DNA of 64,000 nucleotides, taken from the NCBI RefSeq assembly GCF_037975245.1, contig NC_092568.1, forward strand, positions 12,487,501 through 12,551,500, read 5' to 3'. Positions 32,601 to 43,700 of this stretch are shown here, piece after piece. Under the pieces are notes generated by a model. The model saw nothing but the letters and a program-made list of their open reading frames with translations, had not been told where the DNA came from and did not search any database. The position numbers and the translations under genes are program-made. Within the stretch, counting starts at the first letter, position 1. Every line of letters begins with the position of its first letter. The DNA is from Apostichopus japonicus. Taxonomy: Eukaryota; Echinodermata; Holothuroidea; Aspidochirotida; Stichopodidae.

Positions 32601-34229
32601 AGCCTCTGCAAAATGATTAATTTTCTGGTTTATGTTGAAGAACCTGTGTATATGTAGAAAGTCACTACTAACTCTATTTATGAAGGTTTTATTAGGTATG
32701 GAGGGGGAAAAATGTAAACTATTAACTGCAATATGGCATTATAGCACCAATCGAACGGTTGGTGGTAGTAAAGGTTAAGAATATTACTCACTGTGATGAA
32801 ATATATATAAATACAGAATATTAATTCACTGTATAGTGATCAGTGATTTGGGAAATGGGTTGAACTAAACAAAAAGAAAAAAGCAATCGCGTTTTCTGAA
32901 AGTATTTAGATACTGTCTACCTTGCAGTCTTGAAACCCAAATGCAAGTATCTAGAAATTGTTAACCATTGTGGATGAAACTTTGAAAAACTTAAAAAAGA
33001 AAAAAAAAAAGGAAGGAAGAACTGTACTAAAAAATGAAATAATTTCTATAGATAGTTTAATACTGAAGTACTACATGATGCAAGTATTGAGTATTAAATT
33101 GGGCCACTGATAAAGAGATTTATTTTTTGAGACAAATTTCAAACCTTTAGTGAGTTACAGTGATATGGTGCTAGCAAAACTGTATAGTGTAAAACAGAGC
33201 AGTCATTATTATGGTTTGTCTGACTAGCCTCGGCAAATTATTTCAAATCTAAAAGCGTAAAAAAGTAAGATTTCTTTAAAGGGAAATGTCTCCCAGGATC
33301 TCTGGAATGCATGGATGAGCACACAGTTTGTGCTTGTATGTTTCTTAAGTTTTTTGGCTAAAAGGGGTGAGTTATCTACTTTGAACCCTGCTTACTATCA
33401 AGGGGAGATACTCTTTGTCCCTTTTTTTCCCTTTAAGATGGTCCTGGAAGTTTTTTAAGTTTTGTTGTGTCACTTTCTCCTCTTTACAATACTCATTTGT
33501 GTTTGCAATACCATAACCTCAGTTTGTAATGTTTTTGTACAGAAAAAAAAATTTAAGCTGTAAATCACAATTTTTCTTTTTGAAAACCACAGTATATATG
33601 GGGTTCTTTTCACATTTTTACCCAAACTTTTTTGTTTACCAAGGTGGCTTCAGTTTATGTATACGATGCCAGATAATCTATTTAATTGTAACTTGTGCCC
33701 GAAGAAAAAAAAGGCCTGCGAAAAGGGTCTCTGTTTTTCTGTGTCAAGTTAGACGTGTCAGTTAACACGCACACATAAGTCACATTCTCCATGAAAGTAC
33801 AACATTAATTATAGGACATTTTGGTCAAAAAAAAAAGAAAAAATTACAAAAGAACAGGAAATACATTGTCACATGACTGACATGTCAATCCTGAACAAAG
33901 ACCGAAGGAGAGCATAAATTTGTCGTAGTTATAATGGGTGGATAGCCTTAGTAAAGAAACTTCCTAAAAAACAGAACAAGAAAGTTTTTATGTCAGTCAG
34001 CATTCTCGGAAGAAAAGGGAAGAATATTTAGGTGACTCTACAACTTTTCAAAGAAGTTTTATACAGAGACAGGCATGAAATTGAAACGAAAGATGAAAGC
34101 TATCAGTTTTATTTCTCGCTCCTCTGTTGTACTTTCCTGTTCTGTCAGAGAAAAAACACCATCTGCAAATGGGATCTAAAAACTGAAGAGGTCAAAATCA
34201 TCGCTGTACTTAAAAGACAAAATTAAAAA
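29691..34229. other. Intergenic, downstream of the kinase gene
   Basis: AT-rich with no supported gene; the open frames here are under 80 codons without recognisable motifs. A candidate 160-bp MITE lies at 33276-33435. Pyrimidine- or purine-only patches lie at 31,840-31,875 and 31,965-32,010. Confidence 0.55.
33276..33435. mobile_element. Candidate small MITE with TTAAAGGGAAA ends
   Basis: The left end TTAAAGGGAAA is matched by an inverted TTTCCC...TTTAA right end (33427-33435 region), and GTCTCCC / GGGGAGA match further in. The inverted match is interrupted, so this is weaker than the element at 6968. Confidence 0.35.
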
Positions 34230-34234
34230 AAAAC

Positions 34235-34315
34235 TGTTAGCAAACTGCTTATCTGCTACAGAGCCTGTGTATTAAAGAGAATGTGTAAAAGCAAGTGGGC
34301 CTGACGTTACAATAC
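34235..34315 (-). repeat. Partial copy of the foldback family found at 47.4 kb
   Basis: On the minus strand this reads CGTCAGGCCCACTTGCTTTT, ACACATTCTCTTTAATACAC, AGGCTCTGTAGCAGATAAGC, AGTTTGCTAACAG, closely matching 47490-47565 on the + strand. Confidence 0.75.
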
Positions 34316-35829
34316 ATGTTACGCTTCGTCTTAAAGGCGAAGTAACAATGAAAAAGGGTCAGTTTTCATGGACGGATTGGGATAAAAAAAGTTTAGTACA
34401 TTCATTCAAAAAATAAAATAAATGTTTCATGATTGTTTTATCAGGTCTTCTTTGCAAAGTTCCTCTCAAGTTTACAAAGTGATTAAAGAAGTTAAAAGTA
34501 CTTTAGGTTAATTCATTACCATTGAAAGAAAATGGAACACTACTGTACAACAGGCTGAGATAACTTTGCTATATTACAAATACAAACCATGTATATAGAT
34601 ACAGGATGTTACCCTTATGTTTACAGGGGGGGGGAGGGGGTTTCTCCAGTTGAATTGCAGAGATTAGATACCTCTGTGGATTTGGCATTCAAGAATATTT
34701 GATGAAGTCCACATATTTCCTAATTTTGGTGAACTTATAGTTACAGATGAAGGGAATGTTATGCTGCAGTCTTCTCTGAGACAAGTTTCACATATCTTAT
34801 CCTTTAAATGTTGGTGTTTGCATAGATAAACAGGACAGTTGCCAACATATTGCAAAGCAGAGCAAATAGCACTGTTGGTGGGGGGGGGTGGTGCAGTGTG
34901 GGGGAGAGGGGCAAGAGTGGACTGGAATATGATATCGCTCATGTAGGTCAGGTGGCTCAAGTGCTTACATGGTTTCCATTAATTTTGAATTGGTACTAAA
35001 CAAGTTTAATGTATTGAATGTTATCTGGAAATCTGATGAAACTTTCAGAACAAAGTTTGAAGATTACCAATGCTTATCAGTATTCTGCTATAAACTTGAT
35101 TTGTGGTAAATGATGTAATGTGTGGTCAGAGGAATATAATCTTAGTATGGAATACCACTGTAGGACACATACATGGTGGCTGGATACAAACCTGTACCTC
35201 TTTTAGAGGGATGGGGGGGTGGGAGGGGGGCTAAAAGAGCAAATAATACGAGATACCATTGAATTTCTAATGTAAAGGCAATGAATGAATGTAAAAATCC
35301 AGTTTTTATCTGTTTAAGATGTCTTCTTTCAAGTGATATTTATTTGACACAGTAAGTACTGAACATGTATGTATTTATTATGGACAATATAAGTAATAAC
35401 AAAAATATGTGCATTTGAATTCTACAGATGTGTAACGGACACATGTCGTATAGAATTAAAAAAAAAAAAGTGTTACAGAGAAAGTACGTTTGTATCAGTA
35501 TACTTTCCCGACCTGCAATGGAACTGTGTAAATAAATCGTTGTCACGAATTTGAAACCTTGTATCGTTTTTGTTGTGTTTGGTTAAACATTTCTGAAGTT
35601 TATTGATAACTGCAGACCCCGTCCCCCCCCCCCCCCTCAATAAAGTTTTATACACCAAGTATTTGAAGTATGTCATACTGATTGGTAAAATGTAAGATTA
35701 AGTTTAAGTTAAAATAAAAAAAAGTATAGAGCAAAGTACACACAAGCACACTGTTTTATTGAAGAGTTTCAATATATTTGGTATTAAGTCCATGATCTGA
35801 CATCTGTGTATGTTGTTGCTGTCACTACA

Positions 35830-36230
35830 ATATTATACAAATAATGAATGGTTATGAGTGCAATAGTGCAAATATTTCATGAGTTGAAAGATGGAATGTT
35901 CCATTCAACGAGGCGCAGCCGAGTTGAATGGAACAAATTACATCTTTCAACGAATGAAATATTTGCACTATTGCACGAATGGAAACCATTCATTATTTGT
36001 TTTATACAACACCTTCAAATTTGGATATAATTGGATGTAAAATGCACTCATGCAACAGATTGTTTTGAACAGACAGGTTTCTCTGCTCTCTTACCATTGA
36101 AAAAAGTGCTATCAAAAAAGTATAACGCATGGTTCTATCATCATAGCGTGCAATAGAGCGGATTTTGCATGCAATCGACGAGCAATTGACCAATCAAATG
36201 GCCGGAATATAATTAGGTATTGTATAATAT
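35830..36230. mobile_element. Foldback/TIR element, about 400 bp
   Basis: The outer ends ATATTATACAA (35830-35840) and TTGTATAATAT (36220-36230) are perfect inverted repeats. The left part is itself a large foldback: about 80-nt arms (about 35838-35912 against 35921-36002) sharing AATGAATGGTT, GTGCAATAGTGCAAATATTTC and TTGAAAGATG, around a core GAGGCGCAGCCGAG. There is no coding capacity. No clear target-site duplication was seen. Confidence 0.8.
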
Positions 36231-36430
36231 ATGAATAACACATGAAATATTAACTCTGTAGTGATTATTGCAAGAGATGAAAATTCTTGTCCAATGAGCT
36301 ATATTATTCTACAGAACTATATCCCCAACAATATATCAATATGTGTCATGTGACATATCTCAGTGCATGACCAACTAAACTCAAGTCAGCATAATGAAGC
36401 ACATTAGTCAGCATAATGAAGCACTTAGTG

Positions 36431-36672
36431 AGTGTTAGGTCAATGGTTAACGCCGGTGCCTTTCCATCATAAGGTCCCAAGTTCGAGTCACTCCAAGATT
36501 AATGTATGTCGTCCAGTTACAGAGTTGTTGACAATTGACAATTCATAATAATGGACATTAAATATGAATCTATGAGACTGACTTCGGTCAACTTGCGGCT
36601 TTGATAAGCCAATGAGGCTTCTTCGCGAGTTCCTGCTTGCAGGAGGATCTAAAATACGTACAAATACATACA
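36431..36672 (+). mobile_element. tRNA-derived SINE (plus orientation)
   Basis: Second copy of the SINE at 15691-15912. The tRNA-like head is GTGTTAGGTCAATGGTTAAC with a B-box-like GTTCGAGTC at 36481; the body and end GGAGGATCTAAAATACG follow. The A box is more degenerate here than in the first copy. Confidence 0.85.
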
Positions 36673-37420
36673 TATCCCAAAGCTAGACCTTATCACTATT
36701 CTGCTTGTGATGAGCTGAACTCATGGGTTGTGTGCTAATGTAGTTGTACGGTCAGTTTGATTCATGAGCCCTTTGTTTAAAGGGGGTTACTTCTCAAAAA
36801 ATATAACTGGTATTGAAAGGTGTAACCCGGGTGAAAGTGACGGAGTGGGCAAAATTCATCTCGCAGGAAGCAGGGAAAGGTTTGTACCTAGTTCACTTGC
36901 CACAGCCCTTAAGAATTTACCTACACCTGTGATAAATATAGACATGACATTGTATGGGACATGAAGGATCTACATGTTCTCCATCTGATTAGTTGAAATA
37001 TCCTGTCACAAGTCGGAGTTTTATACAGACTCATCAAAGTATACAGATGTCTTCCATTAATATATGCTAGCGTTCTGCTGGCTGTGTTCAATGATGGGAT
37101 TCTTGAAAGTATCACAGGCCACAGAAATCTTGTTTCAGGCAGCATGCAGTGTACACCTTACCTACTGCTGGTCTATGACATATCAGAAATAAGTTTGTGC
37201 CTTGAAGAGACTCAGGGATCCATACAGAGAGAAGAAACTCAGGGATCCATACAGAATAATAAAGTTAACAGGACATTAGACATCATTTACAAAGATCTCA
37301 TCTCAATTTTCAAAAACTCATTTTTTAGTCGGTCTCATCACAACCATTCCTTAGATCATGCGATTCTTTAGATTAGTGTCCTCCATCTTTGAGGCTCACC
37401 TTCTGACAGCTTTGAGGTAC

Positions 37421-37604
37421 CAGTACCTCACAGCCATGCAGTAGTACCTCCATAGATAGTAAGGTTCAGTACCTTACAGCCATCCAGTAATACCTCCATT
37501 AATACTAACGTTCAGTACCTCACAGCAATGCAGTAATACCTCCATAGATAGTAAGGTTCAGTACCTCACAGCCATCCAGTAGTACCTCCATAAATACTAA
37601 GGTC
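37421..37604. repeat. 46-bp tandem repeat, 4 copies, in the RDH13 3' UTR
   Basis: Units begin with CAGTACCT at 37421, 37467, 37513 and 37559. Units 1 and 3 share CATAGATAGTAAGG, while 2 and 4 share the AATACTAA type, so the array is a two-unit (92-bp) higher-order repeat duplicated once. It ends within the RDH13 stop codon (37603-37605). Confidence 0.95.
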
Positions 37605-37726
37605 AACTTGATTCAGATACACTGTCTGCCTGATCTAGACCAACCAGTTTGATACTAGTGTCCCATAATCTCTTTGCGACTTGGTCCTCTTTTCCAAGAG
37701 CACTGCATTCCTTGGGTTTACAATCA
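37603..37726 (-). CDS. RDH13: RDH13 exon 7 (C-terminus)
   Basis: Acceptor TTCTGCTAG. It reads [17 protein letters not shown] then [16 protein letters not shown] and ends ESS, stop TGA at 37605-37603. The stop overlaps the last bases of the 46-bp tandem repeat that forms the following 3' UTR. Confidence 0.93.
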
Positions 37727-40700
37727 CTAGCAGAAGCAAAACAGAAATAGAGAAAAAAACAGCTGAGAGATGATAACATGTTCCCCTATCACAAATTTAA
37801 ATGTCATGTCTTGCCAATCTGTGACACTATAATAGTAATAATTACTCAAATGTATCCATGACAACTGTTTGTCATATCCTGGCATTTTACTTTATTTCCT
37901 AAAAAATCTTAAAGCATTTAAATATCATGCTGTTGTGGCATATTCTACTATTTACAGCTTTCACCATTGCAAGAAAGTCCAGTCAATCTAATATAGACAA
38001 CAACCAGGTGTTAGGTCATGAAAGGAATTAAATTCAGGCAAAAGATAATTCCAATTGCTGCCACCACTTTCAGGCTGTAACTTTCACACAAATGTATACT
38101 ATTCCCAGTTTTGTTTACATGGGAATAGCAGAGAAATTTCATATTTTCAATTTTGGGAAGGATGTAATTATGAAAATACGCAGCTGTTGTAATAACTATA
38201 AATATATCATCAATTCGACAAGGGACCCACCCTACATACTTCTTCTGTACCTTCCAATGACTTGGTAAATGAGTTGCATGAATATGTGGAAATGTAAAAT
38301 GAGCGAGTCAACAAATAACCTCGCTTTTTCAATTAAATCATTAAAACTTCCATTTTTGGGCTAACTTTCTTCCATTTTGTTTTTTGCATCAGTAAAAGCC
38401 TTACATGATGACATAAGTAAGAATCCCATACAACACGAGGAAAATCTAATATGAAATGAGAACCTCGAAGAATAAGGGAGAATCCCCACATGAGGGAAGA
38501 ACATGACATGACAAAATCTTCTTCTGCCACGAGAAGTCCCTATGACATAACAGGAACCACATATAACATTAAGGAGAGCCACATGTGACATGAGAATTCA
38601 ACCCATCATAAGAATCCCATACAACATGTGGGAAATCCCATATGACATGAGAATCTCAAAAGATAGAGGAAAATCTAAAATGACATGAGAACCTCAAAGA
38701 ATAAGGGAGAATCCCTACATGAGGGGAGAACATGACATGAGAAAAATCTCAATATATCATGAGAAGTCCCTATGACATAACAGGTACTACATATAACATT
38801 AAGGAGGACCACATGTGACATGAGAATCCAACTCTTCATAAGAATCCCATACAACATGTGGGAAATCCCATATGACATGTGAATCTCAAAAGACAGGGGA
38901 GAATCTAACATGATGAGAAGAATCTCCATATGACATGAGAAGTCCCTATGGCAAAACAGGAACCACATATAACATTAAGGAGAGCCATATGTGATATTAG
39001 AATCCAACTCATTGTAAGAACCCCATACAACATGAGAAATCTTCACACAAAAAAAAGGACCAAAATAATCACCTGAAATAAAGCCCAGAAGTACTTTCTA
39101 GGTCTTCGGAGATAGCACAGTGAATGGTTGTTTGTGCTCCCTGTTTAGGTGACTTTACAAACAGCCAGAATATGGGTCCTAAGATGGTCATTGAAAAGCC
39201 AGATTTGTGGAAGCCAGTGTAGCGCCCAATCTCTGTATTGACAATGCCTGGATGGACTGCATTGGCTGTAACACCAGTTCCTGTGTGGAGGAAACAAAAT
39301 TATTATAATTGTTGGGTGAAAAGAAGATTAAATTGATATTCCACAACTAATAGCAGGTGATGTATCAAAATGAAGTCATGTAAAGGAAGGATTACAAGAT
39401 GAGTGAACTGAAAATACCATCCTGACATTTTGAAGGAAACCAGGAAAAACGGATGAATAAGCGCAATACAAGCGATTCTTTCCTTCTTTGAAGAAAAACT
39501 ACGAGGGAAGGAGAGAGGTAGTTGCAGAGGCAGTATGAGTACATCGATGTTTTAGTTGTATAATGGCAAGACAAAGTGCAGTTCTAATATTTTAAGATGT
39601 TATACTGAAAAAGAGGATAAAATCTTTGGAGGTGTGTAGTAATGAACTATTTCCATTTTTGGAGATGGGATATCCTTCAAAACAAAATAGAAAAAAAGTA
39701 CTGTGAGGATTGAAACCATCTAGCAAACAAACTTTAATAACAGACCAAGGCAATATACAGCTTTAAACAATATTCATAGCTTCCATGGAATAATTTATTA
39801 ATTCACATTTTGTCTACTGGTATCTTTTCCCCATAGCAGGTACTTGTGCTACCTCATAACATAAAGAAGTACATTTTAAAAGTCTCACTATAAGAGGACT
39901 TGGGGTGCCGAGAGTGGATCATCAAGTTGGTTGGTTGTCATGCACTGACTCCTTCTTAGGTGAATTTACCTTGAAAGTACATTCGGTCTCCCAGTTTGAG
40001 CTTAATATATTGTTGTTCCTCCCCCCTCCCCTATTTCTCATTAAAACTGAAAATACTATGGTTTTAAGTACAAAACCTACTACAGAACTTTGCACATTTG
40101 CACAGCAATTTTTTTCTTTGCTAAGCATGACAAATTGCATTTTAGCTTTACAGTACTTTCATAGAGAACGAAGCGTAACTAATTTGTCATCTGTCATTAA
40201 AAAAGAAACATTTCATACAGTTGACACCATTACACATCTGTCACAACACCTCTCCACACTACTCAACCAGTGTTGTTTAATATTCTCTCGTCCGTGCATT
40301 CATTCTCCTCTGCCTTGATTGACCAACCGTGAACTAACCTTGCAATTCCTTGCTGAGTTCACGATTAAAGAGTACATTAGCTAGTTTACTGTTTGCATAA
40401 GCTTCGGCTGTCTGGTAATCCTTCTCGCTGTTCAAATTTTCAAAGTCTATCTTTCCCCTTTCGTGGGCTATCGATGAAACATTGATAATCCGGCTGGGAC
40501 TAGATGACTGCAACTTAGCTCGGAGAAGATTGGTCAGCAGGAAGTGACCTACAGTATAGTTAATGGAAATAAAGTTGAGAAAACAAAGGTGACTAAAAAA
40601 GTTGTTTTAGTGAGTCTGTTTTTGGTATTAATGACACTTTACATATCACATGAATGTTAACCAAATCGCTATCAGAAATACAGCGGTCTATAACATAACG

Positions 40701-43700
40701 ATTTCTCTTGGTAAACTGTGAGCTCATTAAATTTGATAACTGGTACAGTTATTGCATAAACTGAAAACAAACTTAAATGATGACACACATCAATTCAACC
40801 AGTGATGTGTAAAACTAATGAGATACTTTGCTGCATTGAGTCAATGATAACAATTTCATCACTGTCAAATACTTAAATTTTCAAGACCATATTTACCTCT
40901 AAGGTAAATACTAGATTGATGGTGCTTAAAACTTAATCAGATCATAGTTACAGTCACTGAGACATCACACTTGTAATTTAGGTGATGTATAACATGTTCA
41001 GAATGATCAATTTTGCTATCAAATTAGGTTTTCATGCCAGGATAGCAACTGCTATGGAATAAATAGTGTCTAACTGTAGCCAAAACATAACTTTGAGATA
41101 AATTGATCGAGATGATGGGATTTGAAATTGTTTACCGACTGCTAAAGTTTTTAAAAATTTAAAGTTAATGGTTTTGTAAAGTGCTTTAGTTTTGAAAATA
41201 TGTTTAAAAAGATCTCATCTTTGATACTTAAAATCGCAGGAATATAAGTCTAGTTTATTCCATTAAGGAGACTTTGATACCATTCTACTGATGTTCAAAA
41301 CTAAAAACCCAGTTTAGTGGACGTGATTGAAAATACCTCAAAGAAGTATTTTGATTGGCTGACAACCAGACGTGTGTAAACTTGCCAAAAGAATGGTGGG
41401 CAGCATTTCGTTGCTAAATTAGGCTAGCTATGAGTGGTTAAATGATTGCTGATATTTTAATAGATAATCATAGCTACTTCATTTTAACTAGCGATATACA
41501 ATAGCCTAGGAAAAATTTGTGATTTAAAAAAAAAAAAAAACATGTCATGGGAATGTAAGCGAGCCCCCAAATACACAGTACATTATTTTAATAACTTTAT
41601 GTAACATGACCAAATATTAAACTATAATGATACCTAAATGGTTGACACCGAACTGCATCTCAAAACCGTCTTCAGTCTTCCAAAACGGACATCTCATAAT
41701 GCCGGCATTGTTGATGAGTACATGAACTTTGTCTTCCTCTGAAAGAAAATGGATGCTAAAAGAATAGTCCAAGAAAGGTAAAATTTTCTCTGTTTTGTAA
41801 AAAAGGAACATTACCTTCAACTTATAGATGACAATACACACCCCTACTCATACAAAGGTGTGTATTAAAGGTGAGACTTTTCATTTCAATTGTCTGATTG
41901 AAAGGTTCTTTTTACAAGATTATGTTTTCATACAAAACTGTACACATTTGAAAGAAAAACAACTGTAAGGGACAAAAAGATTGTACACACAAATGTCTCA
42001 AAAACCTTTTACAACTAAATTGCATTTAAGTACTGTGAAACCTGGATTATCATGACAAGTTTATAGCATACTGTAGGTTGTCCAGATATGGGGAAAAAAT
42101 TCCACATTATCAAGTTAGCTATACCACAGTGTAGTTTGCTATGGTAATTGCCTGTAAAATATGTTTTTTATAAGAGTATTTGCTTATATTGCTTTGACAT
42201 TCACTCTTTGTTTCTTCAAAAAGTCATAAAAATATGTGACAAGTCAAAGCCAAACATTGTTGACTTTTCTGCAGGCCACGGATTAACAATATAGCACAAC
42301 CACCAAGTTATATGAACTAGTGTATAAAGAAATATCCTTGGCATAAAAAAACCTACCAGAATTTATACGCTCAGCAAATGACCTTACAGATTTCAGAGAA
42401 GCCAAGTCTAGGTGTCGAAAATGAATGTCTGTGTTGCCACTTTGTAGTATGATGTCCTTTCGAGCTTTGAGGGCTTTCTTTTCATCTCGACATGCTAAAA
42501 TGATTCTTCCACCTGAGAGACATGCAGAAACAACATTCTTGGTCATATGGTTGATCTTACTGTTTTCCCACCCCTAGCCCCCCCCCTCCCCTCCTCCCAC
42601 CTTACTTGATACTTGATAAGTATAAATATACACAGGCACAAGGAAAATAAATACAGAATTTAAATTGATGTTGTTTAATCACTTGGTCTTAACTTTACTG
42701 AGCTATAATTCACACCTCCTGGAATGTGCAAATTAATGCCTTTGCAGCACTTATTACTGTAGTTTGTAATTTTGATAACAACTTTCTTCATTCCTTGCAA
42801 GAGAACCCACATGCTGAGAAAACTTTATGACACTGATTATACATAACAGCATGTACTGTAAAAGGCTAGATGGCTTACATTAATCAGAAGCATAAATTTA
42901 TCTGTCTTTATACTCTGTTACAAATTTTCAGACCACAACCTACAAGCAATTGAACTACACTAACGAAGTATCTTTCCAAAGCAATCCTGGTCTTCTTTAT
43001 TGAAACACTTTTACCTCTCTTTGCAAGATCCAAAGCTGTTTCTTTGCCAATTCCAGTATTTGCACCGGTGATGATGACGGTCCTGCCCTTTAACATGACC
43101 TTACATTGACATGTTCCTCCTCCAAAGTGGTCTCTGCATGATTGATCAATAAAAACACATCAACATTTTACTTGAATAGAAATTACCCTTTATGACACTA
43201 TACAATTACTGTGACTTTAATGTCTTTTTTAAACATTTTCTACATTAAACTGATGGTTGATACCTGACAATAAACTGAGCTACAGAGGCATCTATAAAGC
43301 AACCGATCAATGTTCTGGATTCATGTAGAAATGGCAATCATTCTTAGATTTGATAACAAACATTCACGAATATTACGTCTTGTCATGAAAGTAGACAATG
43401 GCAGTGGCAATTTCAAGTGTCACTTTTTTCTTGCAAATTAACATATATAAGATATAGGATTTGAACAGAAAGGATACACAAAACCCACATGTTTGTTTTT
43501 TCTTAACTGTAAGTTAACCTAGTGATTTTTTTGTCTATCTAATGGTGACCAATATGCTTGAAGACATACTTTCTCCCAGCTATACCCAACAGTCTCATGT
43601 CTGTGTATATTCCATAGTATTGGACATACAGTGGTATCTATATGTCATTGATAGGACACAGGCCTATACTCCAAATAAATCTATGCTACTAAACAGCTGT

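Larger units (their letters stand above)
34316..37420. other. Intergenic between converging MAP4K3/5 and RDH13
   Basis: Apart from the foldback element (35830-36230) and the SINE (36431-36672), it holds G runs at 34627-34640, 34878-34890 and 35212-35230, a C14 run near 35624-35637, a 21-bp tandem duplication (AGTCAGCATAATGAAGCAC at 36384 and 36405) and a duplicated ACTCAGGGATCCATACAG at about 37208-37254. The last part must include the 3' UTR of RDH13. Confidence 0.55.
39281..43014 (-). other. RDH13 introns 2-5
   Basis: Between the exons at 40339, 41634 and 42357 the introns are AT-rich with no recognisable repeat or extra gene. The frames of up to 137 codons (39905-40318) have no motif and are interrupted by intron-like T runs. 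Confidence 0.6.
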
